Shown here: positions 34,469-42,691 of the stretch, one piece after another
Position numbering within the stretch: position 1 is the stretch's first letter
How the letters are laid out: the number at the start of each line of letters is the position of its first letter
Assembly: GCA_051954695.1 (NCBI GenBank)
Contig: JBQCHL010000007.1
Coordinates: forward strand, 1 to 64,000
Source of the DNA: Terrimonas_A sp051954695
Lineage (GTDB): Bacteria > Bacteroidota > Bacteroidia > Chitinophagales > Chitinophagaceae
Direction: 5' to 3'
Length of the DNA: 64,000 bases
The notes under the pieces: generated by a model
Seen by the model: only the letters and a program-made list of their open reading frames with translations
Told to the model about the DNA's origin: nothing
Database searches by the model: none
Program-made: the position numbers and the translations under genes

Positions 34469-37024
34469 TTAGAATTCGAATCGTACACGGCCCCTGATTC
34501 CCCATTCCGGCACATCCGGGTGCTCCAGGTAACTCAACCTTTTCACTACGTCTAACCTTAATATCTTAAATATATTACCGATACCCACACTTGCTTCCAT
34601 ATATGGCTTGCGGTTGAGCGTAAAGGTAGTAGGATTACCCTGATCATCCGTAGGGAAACGGAGTGTATTCGGATTGTACGCCGGATTGTTCTCATTACTC
34701 ATTCCTCCATACAGGAACTTGAAGCTGGCCACTTCCCGCAGTTTCAGCTTTTTCAGCAAGGGGATCTTATTAAAGATAAGCCCATTTAAAAAATATTCCG
34801 TGTTCACAGACACATACCGGTCACTTACAAATTCCATAAAGTTCATCATATTGAACGAATAGAACTGGTAAGAATAGGTTTGGTTGGCTCGGTGGATGCT
34901 CAACAGTGGATAAGGCACTTTTCCGAATGTCTGGCCCCCCTCCACAACGATATCTGCAAAGCCAAACTGTGATAAATAAAAGCGTTTGAATGCGCTCAAT
35001 GTTATATTCTGATAATTGTATTCTCCACCCAAAAGACCTTTGATCCCGGCAAGGAACCTTACCCGGAAAATGGGATATTTATTGAAAATGGGGATCCGGT
35101 AGTTTTTACCCTGGTAAAACTGCTCATTGGGTGCCCAGCGGAGTTCGCCTGATATCTCTGTTGTGGTAAGACTGGACAGTGTGTCAAAACCAATACCGCT
35201 GCCGCTCGGTTTATCATAAATGATATTACCAGCAGGCATTTGCTCCCAGCGTTTAAACCCGAATGTGTAAGAAACATTTTTTCCAAACTCCCTTACATAT
35301 TCAGCCTTGGCAATCCTGTTATAAAGCCACTTATTATTATCTCCCCGTTTGAAAGAGAGGAGGAAGTTATCTTCGGCCACAAACTGCAATTCCTGACCGG
35401 GGATCTTTGTATCATACTGATAACTCAGGCGCAGATAATTCAGCGGATACGAGTAAATGGATTTGTGATTGAATGAATAGGTCCCTGATAAATAATATTT
35501 CCATTTCTTATCCTTGAACCCATACGCCACATAATTCTCAAAGTAGATATTGGGACTCAGCTTGGTTGTGGTGCGTCCGCCGGCACGTAAACGGAATCCT
35601 TCCACAGGGTTAAAGCTGTAGAATGCATTTACAGGTCCTACTTCAAATATGCCAAATGATTTATATCCTGCAAGCAGGAGAGTGGCCCAATCCATCAGGC
35701 GCCTGTATGATTTCATTTTCACCAGGCTATCCATGTTTGTGTACACGGAAGATTCTGTTTCAGTCAGGGGTCTGTGACGGTTGGTTACCCAAAAGCTGTC
35801 CTTTGCCTGCGCAGGATTTTCTACCACCACCAGGTCTTTCCCCTTGTACACACTATCCGGCGCAGGTTGATTGATGGTAAAGTTTTTAAACGACACGGTC
35901 CTTTCACCCATGATACCACCATCTGCTTTTTTGGTCAGCGCAAATTCGGACAGCATATTACTCATGATCACATGATAACGGCCATCTGTTCCTCTTTCAA
36001 ATTCCTGGTTGATGCGCAGTTCCCTCGACCAGTTAAGATTGGCATGCTTGCTCACTGCCATGGTTATTTTCTGTACGGCATAATTACCATCGAGCGTAAC
36101 GAACAATGAACCGCGGAACAGGAGATCATTCAGGTTGCGGGGAGTAAAAGCAAGTTGTATCAGTTTGATGCCATCCAGCTCAACTGTATCGCGGATATAG
36201 AAACGGTAAAATGTAGGCGCTCCATCTGCAATAGGGCTGAGGAACTGGTTGCCCAGTATACCAATATTGTTTTCATACACGTCAATATCGGCATACATGC
36301 TGTTCAGGTAACGGCTGATGCCATCATTGTCGATAAACTCACCCAGGTTCACTTTTTTCTTTGCCAGCACATAGGTCTTTTCCTTGGAGGGATCCTTACG
36401 GAAATATTTATCCGACAATGTTTCTTCGAGATAGATCGGCAACAGCGCCTTTCCTTCTATCTTGGAAGAGTCGGAGTTTTCAAGTAAGAAACGGAAATTC
36501 TTGAACAACCTGTTCTTTAATAATTTCTCTGGCTTATTGGTAAGGGAAAGCTCGATCTTTTCGTATTGCTGGTATTGCACGTAATCATAAGAGCTTACGC
36601 GGTTGTCACGCTTATGCTCCACCACCTTGCGGATCAGATCAACTGCAGGGTTATTTTTATTGCTGTATTTTCCGCGTTTGGTATTTCTTACGGTCACTTC
36701 GCTCAGGGCTTCCAGTTCAAGTTCTATATTCAGTTCCTGCTCTGTGCCGGTCTCAATTTTGCGTTCAATCGTTTTATAACCGCCATACGAAAAAGTGATG
36801 ACCGTCAATTTTGGATTGGTCGTTGAAAGGGAATAGCTCCCGTTCTCACCGCTGATAACGCCTTTGGCGCCTTTGAAATAGACGCTTACAAAGGGAAGGG
36901 GAGAACCGGTGGAAGCATCACGTATCACACCTTTCACCACTGTAGTTTGTCCGTACAATAGCGTAGTGGTAAGCACCAATAAAAAAAGTAACCACACCTC
37001 CTTAAAACTCTTCGCGCGCTTCAT
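34469..37024 (-). CDS. DUF5686 outer-membrane protein with carboxypeptidase-regulatory-like domain
   Basis: An 851-residue exported protein. A signal peptide (about 1-25, ending LLYGQT) is followed by a carboxypeptidase-regulatory-like domain (about 27-110), then a DUF5686 region (from about 115, KNNPAVDLIRKVVEHKRDN) and an extended C-terminal part of beta strands ending in RVRFEF, consistent with an outer-membrane barrel. No enzyme motif is visible. The start overlaps the 3' end of gtrA by 23 nt. Its place within the lipid operon suggests a link with outer-membrane lipids; this is inference. Confidence 0.85.
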   Translation of the reverse strand: MKRAKSFKEVWLLFLLVLTTTLLYGQTTVVKGVIRDASTGSPLPFVSVYFKGAKGVISGENGSYSLSTTNPKLTVITFSYGGYKTIERKIETGTEQELNIELELEALSEVTVRNTKRGKYSNKNNPAVDLIRKVVEHKRDNRVSSYDYVQYQQYEKIELSLTNKPEKLLKNRLFKNFRFLLENSDSSKIEGKALLPIYLEETLSDKYFRKDPSKEKTYVLAKKKVNLGEFIDNDGISRYLNSMYADIDVYENNIGILGNQFLSPIADGAPTFYRFYIRDTVELDGIKLIQLAFTPRNLNDLLFRGSLFVTLDGNYAVQKITMAVSKHANLNWSRELRINQEFERGTDGRYHVIMSNMLSEFALTKKADGGIMGERTVSFKNFTINQPAPDSVYKGKDLVVVENPAQAKDSFWVTNRHRPLTETESSVYTNMDSLVKMKSYRRLMDWATLLLAGYKSFGIFEVGPVNAFYSFNPVEGFRLRAGGRTTTKLSPNIYFENYVAYGFKDKKWKYYLSGTYSFNHKSIYSYPLNYLRLSYQYDTKIPGQELQFVAEDNFLLSFKRGDNNKWLYNRIAKAEYVREFGKNVSYTFGFKRWEQMPAGNIIYDKPSGSGIGFDTLSSLTTTEISGELRWAPNEQFYQGKNYRIPIFNKYPIFRVRFLAGIKGLLGGEYNYQNITLSAFKRFYLSQFGFADIVVEGGQTFGKVPYPLLSIHRANQTYSYQFYSFNMMNFMEFVSDRYVSVNTEYFLNGLIFNKIPLLKKLKLREVASFKFLYGGMSNENNPAYNPNTLRFPTDDQGNPTTFTLNRKPYMEASVGIGNIFKILRLDVVKRLSYLEHPDVPEWGIRGRVRFEF

Positions 37025-37409
37025 CTTGTCTTGTATTATTCAAAAAAACATATTTCCGCTGTAAAGTATAATTCCAGCCAAAAGCCACTAACAATGATGT
37101 GACCACTTTTGCCAATATATAATGAATACCTGCCTGTTTGGCCAACAGGTACATTCCTGTCGCATTCAATGCCAGGTTTCCAATCCATACCCACAGGTAT
37201 CTCACTGCCTGTTTTCCTGCAGCCTGATCGCCTGCACGGAACACCCAATGCCTTCCTATCATAAAGTTGATCACCCCGCCACAAACCGTGCCTGCCGTGC
37301 CAGCCCATACAACATCTGCATGAAATAGCTGAACAAGCATGATAGTAATGAGATAATCACACAGGGAAGCAATCAGGGAAGCTACATTAGCCTTTAGAAA
37401 AATAGTCAT
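37002..37409 (-). CDS. GtrA family membrane protein
   Basis: A 135-residue protein with four hydrophobic helices (MTIFLKANVASLIASLCDYL, then HWVFRAG and WNYTLQRKYVF loops) matching the GtrA/DPMS family. Family members are often linked to polyprenyl-phosphate sugar flipping. It begins 1 nt after the stop of the PgpA-type gene and overlaps the next gene. Inside this operon it may help move lipid intermediates across the membrane, or deliver a sugar head group; both are inference. Confidence 0.85.
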   Translation of the reverse strand: MTIFLKANVASLIASLCDYLITIMLVQLFHADVVWAGTAGTVCGGVINFMIGRHWVFRAGDQAAGKQAVRYLWVWIGNLALNATGMYLLAKQAGIHYILAKVVTSLLVAFGWNYTLQRKYVFLNNTRQDEAREEF

Positions 37410-37410
37410 A

Positions 37411-37860
37411 TCAGACCCATTTTGTCTCTATCACCAACCGGAGAAGGGCAAAAGCATATATACCTGCCAGCACATCATCAGCCATCACTCCCCATCCTCC
37501 GGGCAACCTTTCAGCGCTTTTAATACCTAATGGCTTAAGTATATCAAAAAAGCGGAACAGGATAAACCCCACCAGAGCATATTTAATATCCACAGGAACC
37601 CACAATAAAGTAATCATCATGCCTGCTACTTCATCAATCACTACCTTACTGCTATCGTGTCCCCATTCACTTTCCACTTTATAAGAACTCCATGTACCGA
37701 GAAACAGTATGGCCAATGCCAGAACGATTGACCATACTGTTGATATATTTTCTGCAATCAATAGCCATACCACACAATACGCTGCGGCCGCCACGCTTCC
37801 GCCTCCTTTACCCATATAACCGATGCCGCAGGTGGCTATGGCTTTTGCTGCTTTGATCAT
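37411..37860 (-). CDS. PgpA-type lipid phosphatase, likely phosphatidylinositol-phosphate phosphatase
   Basis: A 149-residue membrane protein with four helices. VIDEVAGMMITL (about 74-85) and FRFFDILKPLGI followed by GGWGVMADDVLAG are the PgpA metal-binding motifs. PgpA normally dephosphorylates phosphatidylglycerophosphate. Here it directly follows the inositol-phosphate synthase with a 4-nt overlap, matching the Bacteroides cluster in which the PgpA-like protein removes phosphate from phosphatidylinositol phosphate (from memory). Which substrate is used cannot be told from sequence. Confidence 0.86.
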   Translation of the reverse strand: MIKAAKAIATCGIGYMGKGGGSVAAAAYCVVWLLIAENISTVWSIVLALAILFLGTWSSYKVESEWGHDSSKVVIDEVAGMMITLLWVPVDIKYALVGFILFRFFDILKPLGIKSAERLPGGWGVMADDVLAGIYAFALLRLVIETKWV

Positions 37861-39182
37861 AATATGTCTACCAACTCCTGGTAATAATCCAGTCCCAGGT
37901 GTGTGATCAGGTCTTCACCCATTAAGTGGCGAAGTGTATTCTGCAATTTGATCAGTTGTTTGAAAATGTCATGTTCAGGTCTCAAACCTTCCGCTGTTTG
38001 CGGTGATTTCAGGTAGAATGACAACCATTCCTGGATACCGGACATATCTGCACGTTTAGCCAGGTCGATGAACAGGGCAAGGTCCAGTACGATCGGAGCA
38101 GCAAGAATAGAATCGCGGCAAAGGAAGTTGACCTTGATCTGCATCTGGTAGCCCATCCATCCGAAAATGTCGATATTGTCCCAGCTTTCTTTATTATCTC
38201 CGTGTGGAGGATAATAGTTGATACGCACTTTGTGATAGATATCGCCATAGAGTTCCGGGTTGTCTTCAGGTTTGAAGATATCTTCCAGCACACCCAGTTT
38301 GGAAACTTCTTTGGTTTTGAAATTATCCGGATCATCCAGCACCAATCCATCGCGGTTGCCAAGGATATTGGTAGAGAACCAGCCGGAAACACCCAATGCT
38401 CTTGCAGACAGGCCGGGAGCAAGGATGGTTTTCATCAGTGTTTGTCCTGTTTTGAAATCTTTACCTGCAATAGGTGTATTGGTTTGTTTTGACAACTCAA
38501 CCAATGCAGGGATATCCACAGTCAGGTTAGGCGCACCGTTTGCAAAAGGAACACCCAGTTTAATCGCTGCATAAGCATAGATCATGCTGGGAGAGATGTT
38601 CGGATCATTATCCTTTAAGCCTTGCTCAAAGTTTTCAATGGTTTGATGCACTTCAGATGCTTCAAAAAATATTTCAGTTGAACCGCACCATACCAGCACC
38701 ACGCGATCGAGATCATTGGCGTCTTTGAAATTCTCGATATCATCCATTACCTGCTTGGCCAGGTCCCATTTGGTAGCACCTGTTTTAATGTAAGTGCCAT
38801 CGAGGTTCTTTACAAATTTCTTATCAAACACGGCCTTCATCGGGCGGATGGTTTCCAGTTCTGGTTTGATCTGAAGCAACATATGCGGGTCCAGCACTTT
38901 TGCATGCATGGCAGCTTCGTACACGTTATCTTCATAAAGGTCCCAGCCACCAAACACAATGTCTTTCAGGTTTGCAAGAGGCACGAAGTCTTTTATCAGA
39001 GGGTTACGGTTTTCAGTTCTTTTTCCCAGGCGGATATTCCCCATCTGGCTTACCGACCCGATTGGCTTCGATAATCCTTTATTGATGGCGATCACACCGG
39101 CCATTAATGTAGTGGCAACGGCGCCCATTCCGGGTGTCAATATGCCCAGTTTCCCTTCTGCTTTCCGTATTTGCTGACTCAT
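37857..39182 (-). CDS. ino1: Myo-inositol-1-phosphate synthase
   Basis: A 441-residue cytosolic NAD enzyme. The Rossmann loop TPGMGAVATTLMAG lies at residues 16-29; later are DLDRVVLVWCGSTE, NGAPNLTVDIPAL, AGKDFKTGQTLMKT (with the conserved Lys residues) and GNRDGLVLDDPDNFKTKE, all typical of the family. It converts glucose-6-phosphate to inositol-3-phosphate by oxidation, aldol closure and reduction. It starts 33 bp after the CerR-like gene and overlaps the PgpA-like gene by 4 nt, so it supplies the inositol branch of the operon. Confidence 0.93.
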   Translation of the reverse strand: MSQQIRKAEGKLGILTPGMGAVATTLMAGVIAINKGLSKPIGSVSQMGNIRLGKRTENRNPLIKDFVPLANLKDIVFGGWDLYEDNVYEAAMHAKVLDPHMLLQIKPELETIRPMKAVFDKKFVKNLDGTYIKTGATKWDLAKQVMDDIENFKDANDLDRVVLVWCGSTEIFFEASEVHQTIENFEQGLKDNDPNISPSMIYAYAAIKLGVPFANGAPNLTVDIPALVELSKQTNTPIAGKDFKTGQTLMKTILAPGLSARALGVSGWFSTNILGNRDGLVLDDPDNFKTKEVSKLGVLEDIFKPEDNPELYGDIYHKVRINYYPPHGDNKESWDNIDIFGWMGYQMQIKVNFLCRDSILAAPIVLDLALFIDLAKRADMSGIQEWLSFYLKSPQTAEGLRPEHDIFKQLIKLQNTLRHLMGEDLITHLGLDYYQELVDIL

Positions 39183-39215
39183 GTTGGTTGTTTTAAAACA
39201 GTATAATAAAATGTG

Positions 39216-40205
39216 TTATATCCAATTATTGTGCTTATACCAGGCCAGGGTCTCCTGCAAACCTTCGTCCAGGTCATAAGCAGGCGCGAAACCTAATTCC
39301 CTTTTTGCCTTTTCAATGCTGCAATGCCAGTTCAACGCTGTAAGCTCATTCAGCTTTTCACGGTTCAGGGCAGGCACTGCATTCATGAAGCGGTATGTTT
39401 TCTCCAGTACAAATGCCAATCCTTTTACTACTGAATACGGCAAATGTATTTTAGTTGTTTTCTTATGCAGGAAAGCCTTTACAGAATTAGCCAACTGGTA
39501 ACGGCTGTAAGATTTTCCGTCCGATACATTGAATACATCCCGGGATGCGCTCTTATTAAATAGGGCATTGATGGCGATCACTGCCAGGTCTTTTACATAA
39601 ATAAAACTCAATTGTTGTTCCTTCTTCCCGATGTAAGGTTCCCATCCGCGTTTGATGGTGCGGAACATGATAAAAATATCTTTCTCCCTCGGGCCATATA
39701 CAGCCGTTGGCCTCAACACTACATACGGAACGGAAAGGGTGGCCAGTTGCTGTTCTGCCAGTAACTTGCTTTTGCCATAGGCAGTAACAGGGTGGGGGTG
39801 GGTCTGTTCGGTAATGGTCTCCGATGCCTCACTCAAAGGCCCCAGTGCTGCCAGGCTGCTGATAAAGACCAGTTTCTTAAAAGAAGGCCCCAGTGCTTCC
39901 GCAGCTTTCGCAATATTATAAGTATAGCCGGCATTGATGGCGTTGTAATCTTCCTGCGTACCGGCTTTGGTTGTGCCTAATGCATGAATGATGTATTGGC
40001 ATCCGGATTTTTCGAGTTCGTTCTTCAGGCTTTCCACGTCATTGAAATCAGGATAGCAGTACTGGATATTGTGTACCTGCAGGTGGCGAACATCACTGTT
40101 GCGTCGCACTGCAGCACACACGTCCAGTCCCATTTCCAGGGCAGCTTCTATCAGGTGGAACCCGATGAAACCACTGGCGCCTGTTATCAATACTTTTTCT
40201 TTCAT
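39216..40205 (-). CDS. NAD-dependent epimerase/dehydratase, likely ceramide reductase (CerR type)
   Basis: A 329-residue extended SDR. The nucleotide loop ITGASGFIGFH has Gly9, Gly12 and Gly15; the active site has Ser116-Ser117 and Tyr143-x3-Lys147 (TAYGKSK), and PTAVYGPRE follows. The sequence could pass for a sugar epimerase, but the position between SPT, an acyltransferase and inositol lipid genes points to reduction of 3-oxo-dihydroceramide, the role shown for an epimerase-type protein, CerR, in Caulobacter. It overlaps the upstream gene by 4 nt. Confidence 0.84.
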   Translation of the reverse strand: MKEKVLITGASGFIGFHLIEAALEMGLDVCAAVRRNSDVRHLQVHNIQYCYPDFNDVESLKNELEKSGCQYIIHALGTTKAGTQEDYNAINAGYTYNIAKAAEALGPSFKKLVFISSLAALGPLSEASETITEQTHPHPVTAYGKSKLLAEQQLATLSVPYVVLRPTAVYGPREKDIFIMFRTIKRGWEPYIGKKEQQLSFIYVKDLAVIAINALFNKSASRDVFNVSDGKSYSRYQLANSVKAFLHKKTTKIHLPYSVVKGLAFVLEKTYRFMNAVPALNREKLNELTALNWHCSIEKAKRELGFAPAYDLDEGLQETLAWYKHNNWI

Positions 40206-41323
40206 AACGCTTTTTCGTAAATCCTGTATTTCTTATAAACCTTTCCGTTGATGCCTTCGATCCCTTTTTTCATCATTTCGTTATGTTCCAGTATCCAGGA
40301 AGCTTCTCCGCCTTCCAGGTTACGTTCCTGCGCCCTTTTGATGATCCTCGCATAAAAACAAGCCTCGATCCCCAACTTCCTGTATCCTTCAACAACTCCG
40401 AGGGCCAATACCCTTACGTATTTTATTTTTTTCAGGCCAAACAGCAGCTTGAATATGCCGAATGGCAGTAAACGTCCTCTGGGTATGGTACGCAAGATCT
40501 CGTTGATATTCGGTATCGCCAATGCGAAACCGATGAACGTACCATTATGTTCGGCGACCAAACAAAATTTCGGGTCGAGGATCATTTTCATGTCCTTGGC
40601 CATATAATTAAACTCCGCATCAGTAGCCGGCACAAAACCTAAGTTCTTATCCCAGGCAGAGTTATATACTTCTTTTACTTTCCTCACCTCATTGGCGAAG
40701 TCCTTCATATTGATTGGCCGGATAGTTATTCCTTTGGTTTTCAGTCGATTTTCCAGGGCTTCCTGTAATTTTACTGAACGTTCATCCGCGGCTGCGGTAG
40801 GAAGATCATAAGCCAGCAGGTCTACCTGTTTGGTCAGGCCTGCGCCCTCGATGAGACGGCTGTAATACTCCTTGTTATAGGTCATCATGGCCACAGGAGG
40901 AGAATTAAAGCCTTCAACCAGCAATCCGCAGGCATCATTGGTAGTAGGATTAGTGGGGCCGACGATCGTTTCCGCACCTTGTTTTCTCAGCCATTCACTG
41001 GCTGCATCAAAAAGTTTCAGGGTTACTTCCTGGTCATCTATGACATCAAAAAAACCAAAAAAACCGTCTTTGGTTTTGTTGAAGCTATTATGATTATTAT
41101 TCATAATAGCAGCGATGCGACCAACCAGAACATTGTCCTTGTAAGCCAGGAACAACTGGGCTTTGGAGTGTTCATGAAAGGGATGCTTACCCGGGCTTAA
41201 CAGATCGCGTTGCGCGATGAAAAGCTCCGGTACATAATTCTTATCCCCTTTATAAAGATCATGCTGAAAATCTATAAATAATTTTAATTGTTTCGGGGTA
41301 TGAACCTCCACAATGGCAATCAT
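40202..41323 (-). CDS. GNAT-like acyltransferase, candidate bacterial ceramide synthase
   Basis: A 373-residue cytosolic protein. The N-terminal half (about 1-180) has PFHEHSKAQLFLAYKDNVLVGRIAAIMN and a GPTNPTTNDACGLLVEGF block; the C-terminal half (about 185-370) is a second GNAT-like fold with FCLVAEHNGTFIGFALAIPN. Proteins of this kind are usually called hypothetical N-acetyltransferases. In Caulobacter, a protein of this general type (bCerS) acylates 3-oxo-sphinganine. It directly follows the SPT gene (4-nt overlap) and precedes the CerR candidate, so the same job is inferred here. Confidence 0.78.
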   Translation of the reverse strand: MIAIVEVHTPKQLKLFIDFQHDLYKGDKNYVPELFIAQRDLLSPGKHPFHEHSKAQLFLAYKDNVLVGRIAAIMNNNHNSFNKTKDGFFGFFDVIDDQEVTLKLFDAASEWLRKQGAETIVGPTNPTTNDACGLLVEGFNSPPVAMMTYNKEYYSRLIEGAGLTKQVDLLAYDLPTAAADERSVKLQEALENRLKTKGITIRPINMKDFANEVRKVKEVYNSAWDKNLGFVPATDAEFNYMAKDMKMILDPKFCLVAEHNGTFIGFALAIPNINEILRTIPRGRLLPFGIFKLLFGLKKIKYVRVLALGVVEGYRKLGIEACFYARIIKRAQERNLEGGEASWILEHNEMMKKGIEGINGKVYKKYRIYEKAL

Positions 41324-42531
41324 AATTCCTGGTTTTGAAGGGCCGTTTTTATATCCAGCTTCACTGCGGCCTTGTTCAGTTTCTCGATCGCAAAATCGAT
41401 CTGGCTGAATGTATGCGTGGCCATCAATGAAAACCGGATCAATGAAGCATCAGAAGGTACTGCCGGAGAAACAACCGGGTTCACAAACACACCTTCTTCC
41501 TGCAGCATGCGTGTAAGCAGGAAGGTTTTTTCATTATCCCTGATATACACCGGTATGATCGGACTTTCAGTGATACCGGTATAGAAACCACAATCTTTCA
41601 ACAACTGGCTTGCATAGTTGGTATTGGCCCAGAGGTTTTCGATACGCTCGGGCTCAGTCTGGATCAGATCGAGCGCAGCAATAACGCTGGCCGCTGAGGC
41701 AGGGGTCATACTGGCGCTGAAGATCAGCGAACGGGCCTTATGTTTTAAATAATCGATCACGTCTCTGTTACCTGCTATAAAACCTCCTAATGATGCCAGT
41801 GATTTACTGAATGTGCCCATGATCAGGTCTACTTCACCGGTGAGATTGAAATGTGAGGCAGTCCCTGCACCTTTATCACCGATCACTCCCAAACTATGTG
41901 CATCATCCACCATAATATTTGCGCCATATTTAGTTGCCAGTTGCACGATCTCTGGCAGCTTCACAATATCACCTTCCATACTGAAAATGCCATCCACAGC
42001 TATCAGCTTCAGGCTGTCGGCAGGCAGGAGAGCCAGTTTGGCTTCCAGGTCGGCCATATTGTTGTGTGCATATTTGATCACTTTTGAAAAAGACAAACGG
42101 CAACCATCAATAATGGAAGCGTGGTCATATTCATCGATGATCAGATAATCATTTCTTCCGGTAAAACTTGAAAGAGCGCCCAGATTGGCCTGAAAACCCG
42201 TGCTGAACAATACTGCGGCTTCTTTACCTGTATATGCCGCCAGCCTTTCTTCCAGCTCTATGTGAATATCCAGCGTACCGTTGAGGAACCTGGACCCGGC
42301 GCAACCGCTGCCGTATTTGTCGGCAGCCAGCTTTCCGGCTTCCACGATTTTAGGATGATTGGTAAGGCCCAGGTAAGAGTTAGAGCCAAACATCAATACT
42401 TTCCTGTTTTCCAGCATAACCTCTGTATCCTGTCCCGACTGTATCACGCGGAAATAAGGGTAAATGCCTTGCTGCCTGATTTTTTCTGCATCTTGAAAAG
42501 ACGCGACCTTTTGCTGTAGTTTTTTATGCAT
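41320..42531 (-). CDS. spt: Serine palmitoyltransferase candidate (alpha-oxoamine synthase)
   Basis: A 403-residue PLP enzyme of the alpha-oxoamine synthase family. Lys243 in MGTFSKSLASLGG binds PLP, Asp209 in VDDAHSLG contacts the ring nitrogen, and His137 in DEYDHASI stacks on it. The fold alone does not separate SPT from 2-amino-3-ketobutyrate CoA ligase or 8-amino-7-oxononanoate synthase; the operon with ceramide and inositol genes favours SPT, which condenses serine with a long-chain acyl-CoA to 3-oxo-sphinganine. It is the first gene of the operon, and a 21-bp-period direct repeat lies upstream. Confidence 0.85.
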   Translation of the reverse strand: MHKKLQQKVASFQDAEKIRQQGIYPYFRVIQSGQDTEVMLENRKVLMFGSNSYLGLTNHPKIVEAGKLAADKYGSGCAGSRFLNGTLDIHIELEERLAAYTGKEAAVLFSTGFQANLGALSSFTGRNDYLIIDEYDHASIIDGCRLSFSKVIKYAHNNMADLEAKLALLPADSLKLIAVDGIFSMEGDIVKLPEIVQLATKYGANIMVDDAHSLGVIGDKGAGTASHFNLTGEVDLIMGTFSKSLASLGGFIAGNRDVIDYLKHKARSLIFSASMTPASAASVIAALDLIQTEPERIENLWANTNYASQLLKDCGFYTGITESPIIPVYIRDNEKTFLLTRMLQEEGVFVNPVVSPAVPSDASLIRFSLMATHTFSQIDFAIEKLNKAAVKLDIKTALQNQEL

Positions 42532-42589
42532 TTTTTTCCAAGTATTCCATTGCAGTTTAAAGCAGGAACCCTATTCGCGTGAAATTACG

Positions 42590-42597
42590 CAAAATTG
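42590..42597 (-). promoter_or_regulatory. Candidate -7 box of the lipid operon
   Basis: Minus strand CAATTTTG is one mismatch from TAnnTTTG and lies 58 bp before the spt ATG, about 22 bp from the near edge of the direct repeat, with no good -33 box, as expected for an activator-dependent promoter. Confidence 0.35.
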
Positions 42598-42619
42598 AAC
42601 ATAGTTCACGGGCCTGCCC

Positions 42620-42658
42620 ATGTCTAAAACGCTCTTTAATATGTCTAAATCCCTCTTT
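42620..42658. promoter_or_regulatory. 18-bp direct repeat with 21-bp period, likely AraC-type operator
   Basis: ATGTCTAAAACGCTCTTT (42620-42637) and ATGTCTAAATCCCTCTTT (42641-42658) agree at 16 of 18 positions and start exactly 21 bp apart, two helical turns. Tandem sites with this spacing are usual for AraC-family activators. They lie between the AraC-type gene and spt. Confidence 0.65.
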
Positions 42659-42691
42659 CACACGCACACATTCCTTCCGCTCCCGGTCCGT

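Noticed and set aside
34449..34505. Longer N-terminus for the CDP-alcohol phosphotransferase
   Set aside because: It would overlap the DUF5686 gene by 37 nt and adds residues without family match; the Met at 34448 is preferred.
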